From an uncultured Oscillibacter sp. (lineage in GTDB: Bacteria > Bacillota > Clostridia > Oscillospirales > Oscillospiraceae), in NCBI GenBank assembly GCA_947577075.1, contig CANPTW010000026.1, positions 1 through 36,199 of the forward strand: 36,199 nucleotides of DNA, written 5' to 3'. Positions within the stretch are counted from its first letter, which is position 1, and each line of letters opens with the position of its first letter. The notes beneath the pieces were generated by a model, which made no database searches, was not told the DNA's origin, and worked only from the letters and a program-made list of their open reading frames with translations. Below are positions 7,190-16,578 of the stretch, piece after piece. Made by a program: the position numbers and the translations under genes.

Positions 7190-8452
7190 TCAGGCGTTCT
7201 TCTTCCGGGCGGAGGTCTGGCCCTGGGGATGAATCTCCCCGGCGGCCAGCAGGGCGCGCTTGGTCAGGGCCGGACCCACCAGCTCATAGACCAGCACGGA
7301 GAAGAGCACCACGCTCCGCACCACCGCGCCGTCGGCAAGGCTCTCGGCGGTGATGGCCATGCCCAGGGCCACGCCGGCCTGGGGCAGCAGGGTGACGCCC
7401 AGATACTTCTTGATGTTGTCGCCGCACCCCGTCAGGGCGCAGCTGCCATAAGCGCCCGCGTATTTGCCGAGGGAGCGGACGAAGATGTAAATCACGCCGA
7501 TCAGCAGCACGGAGGGATTCCGGAGCACCGACAGGTCCAGCTCCGCGCCGGAGAGGACGAAGAACAGCACGAACAGGGGGGCCGTCCAGCTGTCCACCCG
7601 GGCCATCAGCTCCTCGGAAAAGTCGCAGATGTTGCAGAACAGCGTGCCGGTCATCATGCACACCAGCAGGAGGGAGAAGCCGCAGCGGACGCCGCCGATC
7701 TCGAATTCCACCATGGAGAGCCCCGCCGTCAGGAGGACGAAGCCGATGGAGATGGAGAGGCGCTTGCTCCGGGAGTGGAAAAACTGCTCCACCCAATAGA
7801 GCGCCAGCCCCGCCGCCGCGCCCAGAACCAGGGAGAGCGCGATTTCCAGCACGGGCTCCACCAGCACGGTGACCGCGTTGACGGTTCCGCTCTCCAGGGC
7901 CATGGCCACGCCGAAGGAGGCCGAGAAGAGCACCAGGCCCACGGCGTCGTCAATGGCCACCACCATCAGCAAAAGCTTGGTCATGGGGCCGTTGGCCTTG
8001 TACTGCCGGACGACCATCAGCGTGGCGGCGGGAGCGGTGGCGGCGGCGATGGCCCCCAGGGTGATGGCGGAGGAGACGGAGATTATGCCCGGCCGGAGCA
8101 GATGCAGCAGCACCAGCGCCAGGTCCACCAGCACCGTGGCGGCCACGGCCTGGAGAATGCCCACGGTGATGGCCTGCCGGCCCATGGTTTTCAGCTGGCT
8201 CATGCGGAATTCGTTGCCGATGGTGAAGGCGATGAATCCCAGGGCCACCTGGGAGATGATGTTCAGGCGCTCCACCGCCTCCAGGGAGGAAAAGCCCACG
8301 CCGTTTACCCCCAGGGCGCCGATGCAGAAGGGGCCGAGCAGCAGCCCCGCCACCAGGTAGGCGGTGACGGCGGGGAGCTTCAGGCGCTTGGCCGGGCGGG
8401 ACAGCAGCAGCCCTCCAATCAGGGCGGCGGACAAACTGATGAGAATTTCCAT
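7190..8452 (-). CDS. Cation:proton antiporter, CPA2 family
   Basis: A 420-residue membrane protein with about 12-13 hydrophobic segments, matching the Na+/H+ exchanger domain of the monovalent cation:proton antiporter-2 family. The ion-binding pair is Asp168-Asp169 in VAIDDAVGLVLFS, a paired-Asp site usual in electrogenic exchangers, and the TAPAATLM segment lies in the unwound-helix region of the fold. There is no C-terminal TrkA-N (RCK) domain, so it resembles the short NapA-type proteins rather than KefB/C. It probably exchanges Na+ or K+ for H+. The start at 8452 has a GAGGT site. It stands as a single gene behind its own promoter (8493-8521), insulated by the terminator of the upstream PTS gene and, downstream, by repeat elements. 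Confidence 0.88.
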   Translation of the reverse strand: MEILISLSAALIGGLLLSRPAKRLKLPAVTAYLVAGLLLGPFCIGALGVNGVGFSSLEAVERLNIISQVALGFIAFTIGNEFRMSQLKTMGRQAITVGILQAVAATVLVDLALVLLHLLRPGIISVSSAITLGAIAAATAPAATLMVVRQYKANGPMTKLLLMVVAIDDAVGLVLFSASFGVAMALESGTVNAVTVLVEPVLEIALSLVLGAAAGLALYWVEQFFHSRSKRLSISIGFVLLTAGLSMVEFEIGGVRCGFSLLLVCMMTGTLFCNICDFSEELMARVDSWTAPLFVLFFVLSGAELDLSVLRNPSVLLIGVIYIFVRSLGKYAGAYGSCALTGCGDNIKKYLGVTLLPQAGVALGMAITAESLADGAVVRSVVLFSVLVYELVGPALTKRALLAAGEIHPQGQTSARKKNA

Positions 8453-8492
8453 ATTGCGTTACCTCAAATCTGTGCTTTACGTATGATGATGT

Positions 8493-8521
8493 AAGATAAC
8501 ACCGGGACCGGAAAACGTCAA
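8493..8521 (-). promoter_or_regulatory. Promoter of the antiporter gene
   Basis: Minus-strand TTGACG (8521-8516), 17-bp spacer, TATCTT (8498-8493), about 40 nt before the start codon. Confidence 0.7.
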
Positions 8522-8609
8522 GAAACAGAGCCAACAAAAATCGGGGGAGAATGTTCCGGATTTTGTTCGTTTTTTTGCCGCAGGACGCTGGGGGAGGCTG
8601 CGCCCGGAT

Positions 8610-8649
8610 AAAACCCGCCCCGCGGAGCGCGCTCCGCGGGGCGGGTTTT
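8610..8649 (-). terminator. Terminator of the PTS gene
   Basis: A perfect 40-bp palindrome, AAAACCCGCCCCGCGGAGC plus its complement around GC, 20 nt after the ptsG-like stop. The arms end in TTTT on both strands, so it may stop transcription in both directions. Confidence 0.8.
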
Positions 8650-8668
8650 CGGAGAAGGAGAGGGCGGA

Positions 8669-10813
<2,145 letters not shown>

Positions 10814-10836
10814 TCACACAGTATGGCTGAAATTAT

Positions 10837-10888
10837 AAAAACCCATACCGCCCGCGCCGGATGCCTCCGGCCCGCGCCGCATGGGTTT
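10837..10888 (-). terminator. Conditional terminator before ptsG
   Basis: On the minus strand, AAACCCAT pairs with ATGGGTTT across a GC-rich hairpin and runs into a T-rich stretch (TTTTTATAATTT). Its 5' arm shares bases with the 3' end of the RAT at 10884-10911, the mutually exclusive arrangement of a BglG/LicT-type switch. Confidence 0.75.
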
Positions 10889-10911
10889 CGCCCGTAAGAT
10901 GGTCACGATCC
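10884..10911 (-). promoter_or_regulatory. Ribonucleic antiterminator (RAT) before ptsG
   Basis: A 28-nt minus-strand motif starting GGATCGTGACC and ending GGGCGAAACC. It matches the LicT-family RAT pattern (GGATTGTTAC-TG...GCAGGCAAAACC). It starts 9 nt after the stop of the antiterminator gene. Recognition by that protein is inferred. Confidence 0.75.
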
Positions 10912-10920
10912 CTTCGGTAT

Positions 10921-11763
10921 TCACGTTTTGGCGAGGTTGATGCGCTTCAGGTGGATGGTCAGGTAGACGAGCTCCTCCCCGGAAACCTCCTTCTGGTAGG
11001 CGTTGCGGATGTATTCGCCGATGCACCGGGCGCACTTGTAATGCTGCCCGCAGCTGCGGATGATCATGTCCTGAAACTCCGGGTCGTATTCCTCGGCGGG
11101 TTTGGGCGCGGCCTGAAAGAGCCGCTGGGCGAAGTAGCGCAGGTGAACCACAAAGCGGTTGAAGTCCAGGGATTCCCGGTCAAAGCTCCGCTGATAGAAA
11201 TACTCCACCACCGCCAGCGTCCCCTCGATGAGCTTGGTGATGTCCACCATGACGCTCATGGAGGTATTGAGCTCCGCGTTGACAATGTGGAGGGCGATGA
11301 AGGACGCCTCGCTGGGGTTCAGGTCCAGGTGCGTTTCCTCCCGGATGGCCCGGAGGCAGTGCTGGCCCAGATGATACTCGGTGGGGTAGTAGCTCATGAC
11401 GGCTCCCTCAAGGGGATTGGTGAACTCGACGCTCTCCCGCTTGCGCTTGATGGCAAAGCTGATGTGATCCGCCAGGGTGATGAGCAGGGACTCGTTCAGC
11501 GGCGTGGAAATCTGGGTTTTCATATACTCGATCAGCTCCTGGGTGAGCCGCAGGTGCTCCGGGGGAATCTGCTCGCAAAGCTCCCGGAGCCTGCGCTGTT
11601 CGGCCTTCCCCTCCATGTGATAGGTCTTTTCGAACAGCGCCGGGTCCACCCGCTCCCCGATTTTCCGCTTGAAGCCCAGGCCCTTGCCGGAGACGATCAT
11701 TTCGCCGCCCTTGTCGTCCACCACGCAGAGGATGTTGTTATTGATGACTTTTTTGATGCGCAA
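10921..11763 (-). CDS. licT: BglG/LicT-family transcription antiterminator, TTG start
   Basis: A 280-residue RNA-binding antiterminator. Residues 1-56 are the CAT RNA-binding domain (RIKKVINNNILCVVDDKG), followed by two PTS regulation domains. The start is taken as TTG at 11763, 8 nt after GGGGGGAGG; the ATG-initiated frame would add 53 residues ahead of the RNA-binding domain and cross the terminator of the leader. With this start the phosphorylatable histidines fall at His100, His159, His207 and His271; the first three are at the positions known for Bacillus subtilis LicT, which supports the choice. It should bind RAT sites and stop terminators forming when PTS sugar is available. One RAT lies in its own leader and one before ptsG. 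The symbol names the family type rather than proven beta-glucoside function. Confidence 0.9.
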   Translation of the reverse strand: MRIKKVINNNILCVVDDKGGEMIVSGKGLGFKRKIGERVDPALFEKTYHMEGKAEQRRLRELCEQIPPEHLRLTQELIEYMKTQISTPLNESLLITLADHISFAIKRKRESVEFTNPLEGAVMSYYPTEYHLGQHCLRAIREETHLDLNPSEASFIALHIVNAELNTSMSVMVDITKLIEGTLAVVEYFYQRSFDRESLDFNRFVVHLRYFAQRLFQAAPKPAEEYDPEFQDMIIRSCGQHYKCARCIGEYIRNAYQKEVSGEELVYLTIHLKRINLAKT

Positions 11764-11780
11764 ACCCTCTGCCTCCCCCC

Positions 11781-11850
11781 AAAAAAATAAACCAGCCCCG
11801 TCCCAATATCCCCGTATGTCGTACAGAGACAATAGCAGACAGAGTTGGTC
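11781..11850 (-). terminator. Conditional terminator in the antiterminator gene leader
   Basis: Minus-strand arms GACCAACTCTGTC (11850-11838) and GACGGGGCTGGTT (11802-11790) form a 13-bp stem with one mismatch and three G-U pairs, followed by TATTTTTTT. The first arm overlaps the end of the RAT at 11847-11875, so the two structures exclude each other. Confidence 0.65.
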
Positions 11851-11875
11851 AAGCCCGGCAGGCCGGTAACATTCC
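11847..11875 (-). promoter_or_regulatory. RAT in the leader of the antiterminator gene
   Basis: A 29-nt minus-strand motif beginning GGAATGTTACCGG and ending GCCGGGCTTGACC, very close to the LicT-family RAT consensus. With the overlapping terminator it suggests that the antiterminator gene controls its own transcription by antitermination. Confidence 0.7.
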
Positions 11876-11893
11876 AACCATTCAGTTGGCTTC

Positions 11894-11922
11894 ATGATAG
11901 CTCGGTTTAAACAGGAAGTCAA
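11894..11922 (-). promoter_or_regulatory. Promoter of the antiterminator-ptsG operon
   Basis: Minus-strand TTGACT (11922-11917), 17-bp spacer, TATCAT (11899-11894). The leader from the expected start near 11887 contains the RAT and terminator. Confidence 0.8.
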
Positions 11923-12377
11923 GAACGAATGGGCCCGCGCCCATAGATTCTACCGCTTTCACAATTTTTGAGAAGCGTTTTTGTCAATTGGGCCAAATTG
12001 CCCGGCAGGGGGCGGGGCGGAGAGCGGGGCGGTGCGGACCCTTTTAGGCGGCCCGTGCCGGAGCTGCCCGGCAGGGGCGCCTGCGTCTCCGCCGGCCTGC
12101 GGGAACGGCCCCGGCGGACCCGGGACCGGGAAGGACCCCGCAGGGCCGCAAAAATAGGGGGATATTTATGGAACCCGGCTGGACAACGGCGCCCAAAGGG
12201 TTATAAAATGGCGGGGAAGCCTGTAAGGATAAAAGGCAGGGGTCCGCCCCGCGTTCCCCCGCGCGCCTCCGGCCCCCCCGGGGGGCCGGGGGAGGGGCTT
12301 TTCCGCCGGAAGGGAATGGGGCGCGGCCCCGCGGTTTGCGCGCCCGTCGAAATGCGGCGGCGGCAGGGAGGATATTG
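11923..12377. other. Divergent spacer between the antiterminator and Crp/Fnr genes
   Basis: No gene is visible. It contains a near-palindrome CAATTGGGCCAAATTG (11985-12000, one mismatched pair) that could be an operator. A possible plus-strand promoter is TGGACA-16-TATAAA (12180-12207), and a long GC hairpin lies near 12266-12296 (CCTCCGGCCCCCC paired with GGGGGGCCGG) in the presumed leader of the regulator gene. The rest is GC-rich with no clear structure. Confidence 0.45.
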
Positions 12378-13037
12378 ATGGATTTTCAGAGCTGTTTCCC
12401 CATTTGGGACAAATTGACGGCCGCCCAGCGGGACCGCATCCTGGGCGGCCTGATCAGCCGGCATGTCCGGAAGGGCACGGTGATTCATAGCAGCAGCGCG
12501 GACTGCACCGGACTGCTGCTGGTCCAATCCGGCCGGCTGCGGGCCTACATTTTGTCGGAGGAGGGGCGGGAAATCACCATTTACCGCCTCTTTGACCGGG
12601 ATATGTGCCTGTTTTCCGCCTCCTGCATGATGCGGAGCATTCAGTTCGACGTCAGCATTGAAACCGAGACGGACACGGACCTCTGGGTGATCCCGGCGGA
12701 GATTTACCGGGGGATTATGGAAGAGTCCGCCCTGGCGGCGAATTACACGAATGAGCTCATGGCCGCCCGGTTTTCCGAGGTTATGTGGCTCATGGAGCAG
12801 GTGATGTGGAAGAGCATGGACAAGCGCGTCGCCGCCTTTTTGCTGGAGGAGGCCTCCGTTGAGGGGACCGGCCGGCTGCGGATTACCCACGAGGCCATCG
12901 CCAATCACCTGGGGACCCACAGGGAGGTGGTCACCCGCATGCTGCGCTATTTCCAAAATGAAGGGATGGTGAAGCTGGCGCGGGGCTCCGTGGAGCTTGC
13001 GGACAGGGAGAAGCTGGAGGCCCTGGGGAACGCGTGA
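12378..13037 (+). CDS. Crp/Fnr family transcriptional regulator
   Basis: A 219-residue regulator: an N-terminal cyclic-nucleotide-binding-type beta-roll (about 20-120) and a C-terminal Crp winged helix (about 145-215; ITHEAIANHLGTHREVVTRMLRYF). The SASCMM segment is typical of clostridial Fnr-like proteins, and no N-terminal Cys cluster for an oxygen-sensing 4Fe-4S centre is seen; scattered cysteines (positions 6, 46, 79, 85) might sense redox state. The start at 12378 has GGGAGG 8 nt upstream. It is convergent with the ferredoxin/thioredoxin/CoA-disulfide reductase operon. Comparable regulators are often found beside such operons, so control of that operon is likely but not shown. Confidence 0.88.
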   Translation: MDFQSCFPIWDKLTAAQRDRILGGLISRHVRKGTVIHSSSADCTGLLLVQSGRLRAYILSEEGREITIYRLFDRDMCLFSASCMMRSIQFDVSIETETDTDLWVIPAEIYRGIMEESALAANYTNELMAARFSEVMWLMEQVMWKSMDKRVAAFLLEEASVEGTGRLRITHEAIANHLGTHREVVTRMLRYFQNEGMVKLARGSVELADREKLEALGNA

Positions 13038-13040
13038 AAC

Positions 13041-13083
13041 GCCCCCTCCCCGCCGTTCCGCCCGGAAACCGCGGGGAGGGGGC
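13041..13083. terminator. Bidirectional terminator between convergent genes
   Basis: A 13-bp GC-rich stem (GCCCCCTCCCCGC and its complement) between the ends of the Crp/Fnr gene and the CoA-disulfide reductase gene. No T-tract, but its position supports a shared terminator. Confidence 0.55.
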
Positions 13084-13089
13084 CGCGCG

Positions 13090-14784
13090 TCAGCGCCGGT
13101 CCATGCCGCAGGCCGCGGCCTCCTCTATGAGGCGGCGGTCGTTCGTCACCGCGTCATAGTACCGGAAGCCGCCGGAGAAGTTGCGGGCGTCATAGCCGTG
13201 CCCCGCCAGGATGCGGCAGGCGATGTAGCTCCGAAGGCCGCTCTGGCAGACGACATAGACGGGCCTGCCCTGCGGGATCTCCCCCAGGCGCTCCCGCAGT
13301 TCGTCCACGGGGATGCTGCAAAAGCCCTCGATGCGGCCGCCGGCGTACTCCGCCTCGGTCCGGACGTCCAGCAGCGTGACGCTGCCGTCCCGGGGAAGCG
13401 CCTCCACATCCTCCAGGCGGAACTGCTTGACGACGCCCTTCGCGAGGTTCTCAATCAGGAAGCCCGCCATGTTCACCGGGTCCTTGGCGGAGGAGTAGGG
13501 CGGCGCATAGGCCAGGTCCAGATCCTTCAGCTCCGTGGCCGGAAGCCCGGCGTGAATGGCCGCGGCCAGCACGTCGATCCGCTTGTCTACGCCCTCATAG
13601 CCCACGATCTGCGCCCCCAGGAGGCGGTAAGTGCCCTTTTCGAAAACCACCTTCATGGTCATGAGCTTCCCGCCGGGGTAGTAGCCGGCGTGGCTCATGG
13701 GGGACAGGATCACCGCGTCCGCGTCCAGCCCGGCCTTTTTGGCGTTGGTTTCATTGACGCCGGTGACCGCCGCCGTCAGGCCGAAGACCTTGAGGACGGA
13801 GCTGCCCTGGCTGCCCCGGTACCGGCTGTCCCCGCCGCAGATGTTGTCCGCCGCGATCCGGCCCTGCTTGTTGGCGGGCCCCGCCAGGGAGAGGAGAACA
13901 TTCTGCCCGGTGACGGCGTGCCGGACCTGCACCGCGTCGCCCACGGCGTAAATGTCGGGGACGGAGGTCTCCATCCGGTCGTTGACCACGATGCTGCCCT
14001 TGAGGCCCAGCTCCAGGCCGGCCTCCTTGGCCAGGGCGGTGTCCGGCGTGACGCCGATGGCCAGCACCACCATGTCGGCATGGAGAGGGGCGCCGTCCTT
14101 CAGCAGCACGTCCACGCCGCCGTCCTTTTCCTCGAAGCCCTCCACCGTGCGGCCCAGGGCCAGCTTTACGCCGTTGGCCCGCACCTCGCTGTGGAGGAAG
14201 GCCGCCATGTCGGGGTCGAAGGGGTTCATCAGCTGGCGGGGCCGCTGGACGATGGTGACGTCCATGCCCAGCTCCCGGAGATTTTCCGCCAGCTCCAGGC
14301 CGATAAAGCCGCCCCCCGCCAATACCGCGGACTTCGGGTGATGGGCGTCGATGTAGTCCTTGATGCGGAAGGTGTCCTCCACCGTCCGCAGGGTGAAGAG
14401 GGTTTCAAGGCCCGCGCCGGGGAGCCGGGGCTGGGTGGGTTTTGCGCCGGGGGAGAGGATCAGCTTGTCATAGCGCTCCTCGAAGGAGGTCCCGGTATCC
14501 AGATTTTTGACGGAGACGCTTTTGCGCTCCGGGTGTATGGCGGTGACCTCGTGGCGCACCCGCATATCCACCCGGAAGCGGGAGAAGAAGCTCTCCGGCG
14601 TCTGGAGGGTCAGCGCCGCGGGATTCCCGATGATCCCGCCAATGTAATAGGGCAGGCCGCAGTTGGCGTACGAGATATAGCCGGAGCGCTCGAAGACGAC
14701 GATCTCGGCGTCCTCGTCCAGTCTGCGGAGCCGGGCCGCCGCCGTGGCGCCCCCCGCCACGCCGCCGATGATGACAACCTTCAT
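13090..14784 (-). CDS. CoA-disulfide reductase/NADH oxidase-like flavoprotein with C-terminal rhodanese domain
   Basis: A 564-residue FAD- and NAD(P)H-dependent oxidoreductase. It has the N-terminal GGVAGG dinucleotide motif (residues 7-12), the redox Cys42 in SYANCGLPYY typical of CoA-disulfide reductases, a second nucleotide-binding fold (GGGFIGLELAENL), and VPDIYAVGDAV near the FAD. A rhodanese domain (about 465-550) follows, with persulfide-forming Cys513 in CQSGLR. Such fusions reduce CoA disulfide, CoA persulfide or polysulfide. The start is the ATG at 14784 with AGGTGG 8 nt ahead; a GTG 12 nt upstream lies inside that site. It is the last gene of the ferredoxin operon, 94 nt after thioredoxin. 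Likely role: thiol or sulfane-sulfur redox balance in the cytoplasm. Confidence 0.9.
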   Translation of the reverse strand: MKVVIIGGVAGGATAAARLRRLDEDAEIVVFERSGYISYANCGLPYYIGGIIGNPAALTLQTPESFFSRFRVDMRVRHEVTAIHPERKSVSVKNLDTGTSFEERYDKLILSPGAKPTQPRLPGAGLETLFTLRTVEDTFRIKDYIDAHHPKSAVLAGGGFIGLELAENLRELGMDVTIVQRPRQLMNPFDPDMAAFLHSEVRANGVKLALGRTVEGFEEKDGGVDVLLKDGAPLHADMVVLAIGVTPDTALAKEAGLELGLKGSIVVNDRMETSVPDIYAVGDAVQVRHAVTGQNVLLSLAGPANKQGRIAADNICGGDSRYRGSQGSSVLKVFGLTAAVTGVNETNAKKAGLDADAVILSPMSHAGYYPGGKLMTMKVVFEKGTYRLLGAQIVGYEGVDKRIDVLAAAIHAGLPATELKDLDLAYAPPYSSAKDPVNMAGFLIENLAKGVVKQFRLEDVEALPRDGSVTLLDVRTEAEYAGGRIEGFCSIPVDELRERLGEIPQGRPVYVVCQSGLRSYIACRILAGHGYDARNFSGGFRYYDAVTNDRRLIEEAAACGMDRR

Positions 14785-14878
14785 TTCATATTCCACCTTT
14801 CCTGTACAGGCGGCGATGCCGCCGTTGTAGGGTCTGTTCGCATGGGTTCTCCGGAGCCCCGGCGGATGCCGGGTTCCC

Positions 14879-15208
14879 TCAGACAGCCGGGGGATTTCCC
14901 CCCTGCAGCAGCGCGAGAATCTGCCCCTTCGGCCGCGCGCCCACGGCCTGGCTGACGATCCTGCCGTTTTTCAGCACCACCAGGGTGGGAATGCTCATCA
15001 CGCCGAACCGGGCGGCCAGCTCCGGCTGTTCGTCCACGTTGACCTTGCCGACCTTGATGTCGGGGCGCTCCCCCGCGATCTCGTCCACAAGGGGGGCGAT
15101 CATGCGGCAGGGGCCGCACCAGGACGCCCAGAAGTCCAGCAGAACGGGCCTGTCGGAGCGCAGGACCTCCTCGTCCAGATTGCGCCGGGTAATGGGAATG
15201 ACAGACAT
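14879..15208 (-). CDS. trxA: Thioredoxin
   Basis: A 109-residue thioredoxin of usual length with the WCGPC active site (Cys31, Cys34), the buried Asp25 (LLDFWASW) and the cis-Pro loop (SIPTLVV). It reduces disulfides in the cytoplasm; no signal peptide. AGGAGG precedes the ATG, giving MSVIPITRR as the N-terminus; an upstream in-frame ATG has no such site. It sits 16 nt after the membrane Fe-S gene and before the CoA-disulfide reductase/rhodanese gene, which suggests that the four proteins share one electron or sulfur relay rather than trxA being the housekeeping copy. Confidence 0.95.
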   Translation of the reverse strand: MSVIPITRRNLDEEVLRSDRPVLLDFWASWCGPCRMIAPLVDEIAGERPDIKVGKVNVDEQPELAARFGVMSIPTLVVLKNGRIVSQAVGARPKGQILALLQGGNPPAV

Positions 15209-15224
15209 AACGGTCCTCCTTTTG

Positions 15225-15800
15225 TCAGGTTTCACGGTTTTTGGCCTTGCAGATCAGCTGGGTCATGGTGCCCATGGGGCAGTAGACGCACCAGCTGCGG
15301 GGCTTAAAGAGAAGCATCGTAATCAGGCCGAGCACCGTGGACGTCAGCATCACGCTGTAAAATCCAAAGGCGAACTGCGCGACGCCCGGGTGGAACAGCG
15401 TCCCGTGATAGGCCCAGTGCCAGGGGAGCTTCAGGGTCCAGAGCAGGGTGACAACCTGTTTCAGGTCCCGGGCCCCCGCAAACACCAGACAGGTGTTCCA
15501 GAGCATCAGGAAAAACATAACGAGAAAGAAGGCCAGGAACCCGTACCGGAAGCCCTTGCTTTTCATCCACCCGGGAATGTCCCTCCTGCGGGACAGCCCA
15601 AAGCGGCCCCCCAGCAGGGCAAACAGCTGCCCGCGGCCGCAGTAGCGGTTGCAGTAGCCCTTCGTCCCCCGGGAAACGGAGATGATCAGCGGGATGAAGA
15701 AGCACAGAAGGCCCAGCCACGCGAAGAGGATGTTAAAAAATCCCAGAATCAAATAGGTGAGGGAGAAAACCCAGATGTAATCGTACCAGCGTTTTTTCAT
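15225..15800 (-). CDS. Membrane 4Fe-4S binding protein, NapH/NosR/CcoG-like
   Basis: A 191-residue protein with about four to five membrane segments. Two cysteine motifs, CNRYCGRGQ near residue 50 and [11 protein letters not shown] near the C-terminus, are like those of NapH/NosR-type quinol-to-cluster electron carriers (CxxxCP class), although the first lacks the usual Pro. It probably moves electrons between ferredoxin or quinone and a partner across or at the membrane. Its ATG overlaps the stop of the ferredoxin gene by four bases (ATGA), showing tight coupling. It is followed by thioredoxin. The short length, about two thirds of NapH, suggests a minimal form. The exact partner is unknown. 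Confidence 0.82.
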   Translation of the reverse strand: MKKRWYDYIWVFSLTYLILGFFNILFAWLGLLCFFIPLIISVSRGTKGYCNRYCGRGQLFALLGGRFGLSRRRDIPGWMKSKGFRYGFLAFFLVMFFLMLWNTCLVFAGARDLKQVVTLLWTLKLPWHWAYHGTLFHPGVAQFAFGFYSVMLTSTVLGLITMLLFKPRSWCVYCPMGTMTQLICKAKNRET

Positions 15801-16009
15801 GCCTGCGCCTCCTGAATTACGATGACGGACGCGGGGCACTCCCTGGCGCATTTCCCGCAGCCCACGCACTTCTTGGGATCGACGTTCGCCGCGACGCCCC
15901 TGAAAACGGAGATCGCGCCCAAGGGGCACACCTTGACGCAGCAGCCGCAGGCGACGCAGGAAGCGGCGTCGACAAAGGCGCTCCGCCTTATTCTGATTCG
16001 TGGTTCCAT
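15797..16009 (-). CDS. Ferredoxin, two 4Fe-4S clusters
   Basis: A 70-residue bacterial ferredoxin with two cluster motifs, CVACGCCVKVCP and CVGCGKCARECP, each with four ligating cysteines. It is a soluble low-potential electron carrier. A GGAGG site lies before the ATG, and the gene is first in the four-gene operon with the membrane Fe-S protein, with which it overlaps by four bases. It likely serves that membrane protein as partner subunit, as NapG-type proteins do for NapH, rather than acting as the general fermentative ferredoxin. Confidence 0.92.
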   Translation of the reverse strand: MEPRIRIRRSAFVDAASCVACGCCVKVCPLGAISVFRGVAANVDPKKCVGCGKCARECPASVIVIQEAQA

Positions 16010-16352
16010 ATCGTGACCTCCCGGATTGAGATAGCTTGATGATACCGGAGTCCCCGGGAAATTACCGTGATAAAGTCACCGTGGCGCAAGCCCCGTGGAG
16101 CCGCATGCCCGCCGCCGGCTTCCTGGGGAGGAAGGGGCCCGGGAGCCCGGGTTTGAAATCCGCCCGTTTCATGAGGGGCGGCGGAGCGCCGCCGGGATGG
16201 GACGCCGTGAGAATCGGGCCAAAATTATGGCCGTTTTCCGGGCTGAACGGGGGAAAGCTGCACATAATATATCCTATGGCGGCAGCAGCGGGGAAGGCCC
16301 CCCGAGCCGGAGCGGGCCGGTCCGGGAGGGAACCAAACATGGGCGGACTATA

Positions 16353-16366
16353 TGTAAGCGGTTGCA
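16353..16366. promoter_or_regulatory. LacI-family operator 1 (or cre-like site)
   Basis: TGTAAGCGGTTGCA fits the LacI-family pattern TGNAANCGNTTNCA exactly. CcpA cre sites have nearly the same form, so catabolite control is an alternative to binding by the adjacent LacI protein. Confidence 0.6.
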
Positions 16367-16534
16367 TTTTTCGGCAAATTTTATCATTTTGCACAGAAAT
16401 GGGAGGAGAAACTATTTCTTTCAACAAAAGTGTCGGTTCCTACTTGCGATTTTTCCGTCAAAATGATAAGCTTACTAACAAGAAGCACGGGCAGGCACAG
16501 AAAATTCTGCAATTGCTGTGGCTGTTTTGCTGAA

Positions 16535-16552
16535 AATGTAAGTGCTTACATT
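16535..16552. promoter_or_regulatory. LacI-family operator 2
   Basis: A perfect 18-bp palindrome AATGTAAGTGCTTACATT, 27 nt before the lacI start codon. Its half-site TGTAAG matches operator 1. The position suggests autoregulation of lacI and the operon behind it. Confidence 0.7.
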
Positions 16553-16578
16553 ATTGGGACAGAAGGGAAGGGCCGGAT

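Larger units (their letters stand above)
16010..16578. other. Spacer upstream of the LacI operon
   Basis: This 569-bp spacer contains the divergent control regions of the ferredoxin operon and the lacI operon. The left part (16010-16330) is GC-rich and I see only short hairpins in it. The right part is AT-rich and holds two LacI-type operators (16353-16366 and 16535-16552) and possible promoter hexamers (TTGCAC-18-TATTTC at 16389-16418), none decisive. A 165-codon open frame here lacks a ribosome site and family features and I do not call it. Confidence 0.5.

Noticed and set aside
11985-12000. CAATTGGGCCAAATTG as an Fnr box
   Set aside because: It lacks the TTGAT/ATCAA half-sites; it is reported only as an unassigned near-palindrome.
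16146-16170. TTTGAAATCCGCCCG near 16153 as a further copy of the repeat core
   Set aside because: Only about 11 bases match and the flanks do not; likely chance.
16036-16533. Open frames in the spacer before lacI (165 and 123 codons)
   Set aside because: No ribosome site, no family resemblance, and they run over one of the two lacI operators.
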